Assembly: GCF_014873945.1 (NCBI RefSeq)
Contig: NZ_JADBEC010000002.1
Span: 1,984,001 to 2,048,000 of the forward strand
Length of the DNA stretch: 64,000 bases
Direction of reading: 5' to 3'
Source: Rhizobium viscosum
GTDB taxonomy: Bacteria > Pseudomonadota > Alphaproteobacteria > Rhizobiales > Rhizobiaceae
A program made the position numbers and the translations under genes. The notes beneath the pieces are model-generated. The model saw nothing but the letters and a program-made list of their open reading frames with translations, had not been told where the DNA came from and ran no database searches. How positions within the stretch are numbered: position 1 is the first letter of the stretch; the number at the start of each line of letters is the position of its first letter. Below are positions 60,338-64,000 of the stretch, piece by piece.

Positions 60338-61087
60338 TTGGTTGATGAGCGTGCACGAGCGGCCGTCGAACGGCCGAGGATACTGATCGTCGAGGACGAT
60401 CGTCAGATTGCTGAAATGCTGCGGGAGAGTCTTGTCGAGCAGGGCATGGATGCGGAACTCGCGGCCGATGGCGCAGCGATGGACGCGAAGATGCGTATGA
60501 TGCCCTTCGATCTTGTTGTCCTCGATGTTATGCTGCCCGGCGAAGATGGTCTCAGTCTCTGCCGCCGCCTGCGCGCAGGCGGCGGCATCCCGATCCTGAT
60601 GCTGACGTCCTTGAGCACCGATATCGACCGGATCGTCGGGCTGGAGATCGGCGCGGACGACTATGTCACCAAACCCTTCGTTCTGCGTGAGCTCCTGGCC
60701 CGGATCAAAGGCCTCCTGCGCCGGTCGGGCTTGTCAGCGCAGCGGGAGGTCAGGCCTGCACACAGACTTTTCCGTTTCGAGGGTTGGCGGATCGATCCGG
60801 CCCGGCGTCAAGTCCACGATCCGGCTCAGGCCAGGATTGCCATGACGACCCATGAATTCGATCTGCTGCTGGCCTTTTGCCGCAATGCCGGCCGGGTTCT
60901 GACCCGCGAACAGCTGCTTGCCGTGACGCATGCCGGCCTTGCCGGTCCGATCGAGCGCAGCATCGACGTGCATATCAGCCGGCTCAGGCAGAAGATCGAG
61001 AAGGACCCCCGCGATCCGCTCCTTATCAAGACGGTCCGGCTCGGCGGCTATGTCTTTACCGCGCAGGTGGAAGAGGCCGATGTTTAG
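60338..61087 (+). CDS. OmpR/PhoB-family two-component response regulator
   Basis: A 249-residue regulator. The receiver domain has the acidic cluster in ILIVEDDRQ, phospho-acceptor Asp63 in VVLDVMLPGEDG and the switch Lys in DDYVTKPFVLRELLARIK. The C-terminal winged helix shows MTTHEFDLLLAFCRNAGRVL, RSIDVHISRLRQKIE and IKTVRLGGYVF. The only start giving a whole receiver domain is TTG 60338, nine bases after GGAG. It overlaps the sensor kinase gene by eight bases. Confidence 0.9.
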   Translation: MVDERARAAVERPRILIVEDDRQIAEMLRESLVEQGMDAELAADGAAMDAKMRMMPFDLVVLDVMLPGEDGLSLCRRLRAGGGIPILMLTSLSTDIDRIVGLEIGADDYVTKPFVLRELLARIKGLLRRSGLSAQREVRPAHRLFRFEGWRIDPARRQVHDPAQARIAMTTHEFDLLLAFCRNAGRVLTREQLLAVTHAGLAGPIERSIDVHISRLRQKIEKDPRDPLLIKTVRLGGYVFTAQVEEADV

Positions 61088-62390
61088 ACGCCTGCGTCGT
61101 GCCACGATGACGATCCGCGGCCAGATCACCATCATCATTCTGGTGGCGCTTGTGACCATCATCGCCATGGGGGATGCGGTGGAGCGCTGGGCCAGGGAAG
61201 ATCTTGCCGCCCCGGATCTCGAAAACATCGCCGAAAAGCTGAGCGCCATCGCAGAGCTCCTCGGACCCGCCTCGCCCGAGCACCGGCAGATCATCCTCGC
61301 CAATGCACGTCGCGCCGGCTGGGACATCGAACTCACGCCGACGGCGACCGCGAGCCGGTTTGCACAGTCTTCGAGCCACCAGAGCTTTCTGGACATCGTT
61401 GCCGGCAGGCTGTTTCCGCCAGACAACGCACCGCCGCTCGGAGGCTGGCAGACCTTCCTAGATGAACGGCGCGTGATTGCCGCGCGCGTCGACGACGACA
61501 CGATCGTCATCACCTCGGGTTTTCCCGATTCCATGCTGAGCAGCGCGTTCCTGGGGCGCGGCCCCTATTTTTTCGTCGCTTTTTTCGTATTGATCGGCTT
61601 TTTCTTCATATTCGCGATCCGGGCGATTACGGAACCCATACAGCGCATCGCCCATGCGGCGGCGGTTTCCGATATCACCGCGGGTTCTCCCGTTTTTGCG
61701 GAGAGGGGAACGGTTGAGATCGTTGCACTGGCCCGGGCATTGAACGGCATGCGCCGGCGCATCCGACTGATGATCGAAGCCCGCACCCGTATGCTGCGCG
61801 GCATCGGCCATGATCTGCGCACGCCGCTGACGCGGCTGAAGCTGCGTGTGGAGCGGATGGGGGAGAGCGGTCAGAAGGACGCTCTGCTCTCCGACGTCAA
61901 TCGAATCGAGAGCCTGCTCGTCGAGAGCCTGAATTATCTTCGAAACGACTATGCGACCGAGACGATCGAGCTTGTCGACGTCGCAAGCATCCTGCAGACG
62001 GTCTGCAGCGAGTTTGCCGATATCGGCCACGCCGTCCGATACACCGGGCCGAACAGGCTTCTTGCTAGATGCCGGCCGCTTTCCATCACGCGCGCGGTCA
62101 CCAATCTTTGCGATAACGCCGTTAAATTTGCAGACAAGGCCGAAGTGACGATGGCCGAGCGGCCGGAAACCGTATTGATCACTGTTGAAGATGACGGCCC
62201 GGGCATTCCGCAGGAGCTTCGAGAGCGGGTACTCGAGCCTTTCTTCAAGTCGGACCAGTCGCGCGCTGGAGGCGGCTTCGGCCTCGGACTGTCGATCGTC
62301 GCAGACATTGTTCATTCTCACCATGGCACGTTGGAACTGCGGCAGCGCAACCCGCGTGGTCTCAGCGTTGTTGTGGCGATACCGAAATGA
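61080..62390 (+). CDS. Two-component sensor histidine kinase
   Basis: A 436-residue membrane kinase. It has an N-terminal helix (GQITIIILVALVTIIAMGDA), a periplasmic sensor of about 130 residues, a second helix (PYFFVAFFVLIGFFFIFAIR), HAMP, the dimerisation domain with the phospho-His in RGIGHDLRTPLTRLKLRVER, and an ATPase domain (NLCDNAVKFA N-box, VEDDGPGIP G1, GGGFGLGLSIVADIV G2). The ATG at 61080 overlaps the response-regulator end. Divergent MipA/OmpV and RND genes are its probable targets. Confidence 0.9.
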   Translation: MFRRLRRATMTIRGQITIIILVALVTIIAMGDAVERWAREDLAAPDLENIAEKLSAIAELLGPASPEHRQIILANARRAGWDIELTPTATASRFAQSSSHQSFLDIVAGRLFPPDNAPPLGGWQTFLDERRVIAARVDDDTIVITSGFPDSMLSSAFLGRGPYFFVAFFVLIGFFFIFAIRAITEPIQRIAHAAAVSDITAGSPVFAERGTVEIVALARALNGMRRRIRLMIEARTRMLRGIGHDLRTPLTRLKLRVERMGESGQKDALLSDVNRIESLLVESLNYLRNDYATETIELVDVASILQTVCSEFADIGHAVRYTGPNRLLARCRPLSITRAVTNLCDNAVKFADKAEVTMAERPETVLITVEDDGPGIPQELRERVLEPFFKSDQSRAGGGFGLGLSIVADIVHSHHGTLELRQRNPRGLSVVVAIPK

Positions 62391-62518
62391 AAGGGGAGCG
62401 AAGGACGTGCTGATAACAGTTCCACTCGGTGGCGTCGGGAAATGCGCACGCAGCCATTGCCCTCCGGGCGCGATGCACCATCTGATTGTTCCTGGTAACA
62501 GCCTCACAGGAGAGACAG

Positions 62519-62812
62519 ATGGCATCGAACGAGGGTCGCATCAGACAACGTGCTTACGAGATCTGGGAACAGGAAGGTCGGCCACACGGCGAGGACCTGA
62601 AGCATTGGCTGCAGGCGTTTCAGGAAATCGCCGCGAGCGTCGAGACGGACGGTCAGTCTGCCAAGAAGCCTCGCTCCAGAAAGGCCACGACGGCTGACCT
62701 GCCTGCGAAGTCGAAAGGCGCAACGAAGGCTAAAGGCGGTGCCCAGAGCGTTCCGACGACACCCCCTCCTCCAAAGCCGACCAAGGCATCCCGAAGCGTC
62801 ACCAGGCATTGA
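62519..62812 (+). CDS. DUF2934-domain small protein
   Basis: A 97-residue protein from ATG 62519, directly after AGGAGAG. The first 40 residues match DUF2934 (RIRQRAYEIWEQEGRPHGED then LKHWLQAFQEI), a short helical motif widespread in Rhizobiales. The remainder is a Lys/Pro/Ala/Thr-rich basic tail, likely disordered. Function unknown; the basic tail would suit nucleic-acid or membrane-surface binding, which is speculation. Confidence 0.85.
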   Translation: MASNEGRIRQRAYEIWEQEGRPHGEDLKHWLQAFQEIAASVETDGQSAKKPRSRKATTADLPAKSKGATKAKGGAQSVPTTPPPPKPTKASRSVTRH

Positions 62813-62870
62813 GCCGATCTGGCCGATATCATGCGTAGATCTGGCGCGTGCAACGCGTTTGTACGAGTAC

Positions 62871-62897
62871 CTTCCGATAAGCGGCACTTGTCGGAAG
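62871..62897. other. Stem-loop downstream of the DUF2934 gene
   Basis: CTTCCGATAAG (62871-62881) pairs with CTTGTCGGAAG (62887-62897), giving an 11-pair stem with one U-G pair and loop CGGCA. It starts 58 bp after the stop codon and has no U-tract; it may end or protect the mRNA, or be part of a small RNA. Confidence 0.45.
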
Positions 62898-63035
62898 TCA
62901 TGAACTCAGGTCCCGAAATGCGGTTGCCAATTACCGTGGATAAGTGAATTCGGCAGGAAGTTAGGCCCTTCCACACGTGGCTGCCGCTATCCGATCGTGA
63001 CTGGAACGCGGAGCGTCCTGCCGCGGTAATCAGGA

Positions 63036-63064
63036 TTGACAGAAAACCTACTAGAAGGTAGGCA
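63036..63064 (+). promoter_or_regulatory. Candidate promoter overlapped by a TetR-type operator
   Basis: A consensus -35 TTGACA (63036-63041) is followed 17 bp later by TAGGCA (63059-63064), a poor -10. The operator copy at 63047-63061 covers the spacer and the -10, the arrangement of a repressed promoter. It points toward the orphan flgD, 190 bp downstream. Confidence 0.45.
63047..63061 (+). promoter_or_regulatory. TetR-type operator copy 1
   Basis: CCTACTAGAAGGTAG followed by G gives 5-bp inverted arms CCTAC/GTAGG. The same 15 bases recur exactly at 63837 before the TetR gene. Confidence 0.65.
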
Positions 63065-63178
63065 GATTGCGCGCTTCATTAATTCTGACGCGTCATCCCA
63101 TTGTTGGCGCGTCGTTCGTTTGCGCCAGGGAACTGAGCCTATCAACACTGTCTTCATGCCGAAGACGTGCTCCATGGG

Positions 63179-63193
63179 CTACCGACTAGTAGG
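63179..63193 (-). promoter_or_regulatory. TetR-type operator copy 2 (diverged)
   Basis: On the minus strand this reads CCTACTAGTCGGTAG, 13 of 15 bases the same as copies 1 and 3. It lies 59 bp before the flgD start codon and 132 bp from copy 1. Confidence 0.5.
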
Positions 63194-63252
63194 TAAGCTT
63201 GCAAGGCTTTGCAGGGTGGCTTCCAGCCTAACCCAAACAACCGAGATCGACT

Positions 63253-63687
63253 ATGACGACAAATTCTCTCAAAGGCCTAGGCGCCTTCATGGCAGGTAGC
63301 GCGGCTACCGCGCAGCAGAAGGTGATGGTGAACTATGACGACTTCCTGCAACTTCTCATCGCGCAACTGAAGAACCAGGATCCGACCGACCCCGTGGATG
63401 CCAGTGAACAACTGGCCCAGTTCGCCAGCTTCTCGCAGGTCGAACAGACGATCCAGACGAACCAGAAGCTGGATGCCCTGCTGGCAGGCTCCAACCTCGC
63501 CCAGGCAGGCAGCTACATCGGTAGCTACATCGAAAGCGCAGATGGTACGGTCAAAGGCACGATTGCTTCCGTCAAAATCTATAGCGACGGAATCATAGCC
63601 ACGACGACAGAGGGCGGGAAAATTCTTGTCCAGCCGGGTATCAGCCTCTCGCAACCCGGCGGCGGTAGCGCTGCAGCCATCGAATGA
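63253..63687 (+). CDS. flgD: Flagellar hook assembly protein FlgD (orphan copy)
   Basis: A 144-residue FlgD-family protein. It has the N-terminal conserved block VNYDDFLQLLIAQLKNQDPT, DPVDASEQLAQFASFSQVEQ and TNQKLDALL, then a short C-terminal part (YIGSYIESADGTVKGTIASV, GKILVQPGISLSQ) with no large Ig-like domain, as in rhizobial FlgD. FlgD caps the growing hook rod and guides FlgE assembly outside the cell. No other flagellar gene is present in the window, so it is apart from a flagellar cluster, or marks the edge of one outside. The ATG at 63253 lacks a strong ribosome-binding site. Confidence 0.88.
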   Translation: MTTNSLKGLGAFMAGSAATAQQKVMVNYDDFLQLLIAQLKNQDPTDPVDASEQLAQFASFSQVEQTIQTNQKLDALLAGSNLAQAGSYIGSYIESADGTVKGTIASVKIYSDGIIATTTEGGKILVQPGISLSQPGGGSAAAIE

Positions 63688-63836
63688 TCATGACCGTCAT
63701 CGAGGTTCTTTGCATCATGGGGAAGGATATTTCGGACAAGCCCTTGAGGGAGTGCCCGGTAGATCTGCGAAGATCGCCAAGGGTTACGGGAGGCGCATCT
63801 TCCGAAATTAGAAGGGAATGCTTTATTGGCTACGTT

Positions 63837-63851
63837 CCTACTAGAAGGTAG
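63837..63851 (+). promoter_or_regulatory. TetR-type operator copy 3
   Basis: The 15-mer CCTACTAGAAGGTAG, identical to that at 63047, lies 10 bp before the TetR start codon, where a bound repressor would block its own expression. Confidence 0.65.
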
Positions 63852-63861
63852 TCATGGACGC

Positions 63862-64000
63862 ATGATCAATCCTTCGAATACCTATGATGAGATCCTGAAC
63901 AGTGCGGAAAAGCTGATCGTATCGGGCGGTTATAACGGGTTCAGCTATGCCGACATCGCTGCCGTTGTTGGCATCCGCAAGGCCAGCATCCATCACCATT
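63862..64000 (+). CDS. TetR-family transcriptional regulator (5' part, runs off window)
   Basis: Forty-six codons from ATG 63862 to the edge. INPSNTYDEILNSAEKLIVS is followed by GGYNGFSYADIAAVVGIRKA and SIHHH, the typical N-terminal helix and helix-turn-helix of TetR proteins. The ligand domain lies outside the window. An identical operator before this gene and near flgD suggests autoregulation plus control of the flgD promoter. Confidence 0.85.
   Translation, partial: MINPSNTYDEILNSAEKLIVSGGYNGFSYADIAAVVGIRKASIHHH

Noticed and set aside
63036..63299. 87-codon open frame overlapping the flgD start
   Set aside because: It begins at a TTG inside the likely -35 element, has no ribosome-binding site or domain, and is out of frame with flgD.

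Overview
The window looks like a piece of a large replicon of a Rhizobiaceae-type alphaproteobacterium (Rhizobium/Agrobacterium relatives). The reasons are high GC, many tightly packed ABC-uptake operons each beside its own regulator, class III cyclase-TPR and MocR-type proteins, a short FlgD of rhizobial type, and a TfuA-family protein. No rRNA, tRNA, CRISPR array, insertion sequence or replication origin was recognised. Genes run off both edges (a ROK regulator on the left, a TetR regulator on the right). The assignment rests on recognising protein families by eye; no database search was possible.

Layout. 1-6.6 kb: ROK regulator divergent from a GH38 alpha-mannosidase, then a transketolase. 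6.7-14.8 kb: a dipeptide/oligopeptide-type ABC operon (minus strand), divergent from a GntR/FCD regulator, a DapA-family aldolase and an enolase-superfamily sugar-acid dehydratase. 15-21.5 kb: an exported epoxide-hydrolase-like protein, then a Tat-signal ABC uptake operon facing an inositol-monophosphatase-family gene. 21.6-25.4 kb: pyruvate oxidase-type enzyme and an adenylate cyclase-TPR protein. 26.1-31.3 kb: one 1721-residue surface-type protein with a dimethylformamidase-like core, DUF4082 domains and a duplicated VCBS block. 31.4-38.9 kb: a COG0523 GTPase, then a polar-amino-acid ABC operon with an M20 amidohydrolase, under a divergent MocR regulator. 38.9-47.2 kb: a seven-gene sugar uptake/oxidation operon (TIM-barrel isomerase, ABC transporter, GMC oxidoreductase) divergent from a LacI regulator with two clear operators. 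47.4-52.2 kb: a compact minus-strand operon of XRE regulator, SARP/BTAD-TPR regulator, 72-residue peptide, YcaO, TfuA and a small protein. 52.6-54.7 kb: a DMSP-lyase-like cupin and a cystathionine gamma-synthase-family enzyme. 54.8-62.4 kb: an RND efflux pair, a MipA/OmpV outer-membrane protein and a two-component system. 62.5-64 kb: a DUF2934 protein, an orphan flgD and a TetR regulator sharing a repeated operator.

The most novel element is the 47.4-52.2 kb operon. It has the signature of a ribosomally made, YcaO/TfuA-modified peptide pathway, probably backbone thioamidation. The candidate precursor has no cysteine, and no protease or exporter lies nearby. Its YcaO gene appears to start at a CTG codon just after the peptide stop. 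Second in interest is the repeated 15-bp element that links the orphan flgD to the TetR gene at the right edge.
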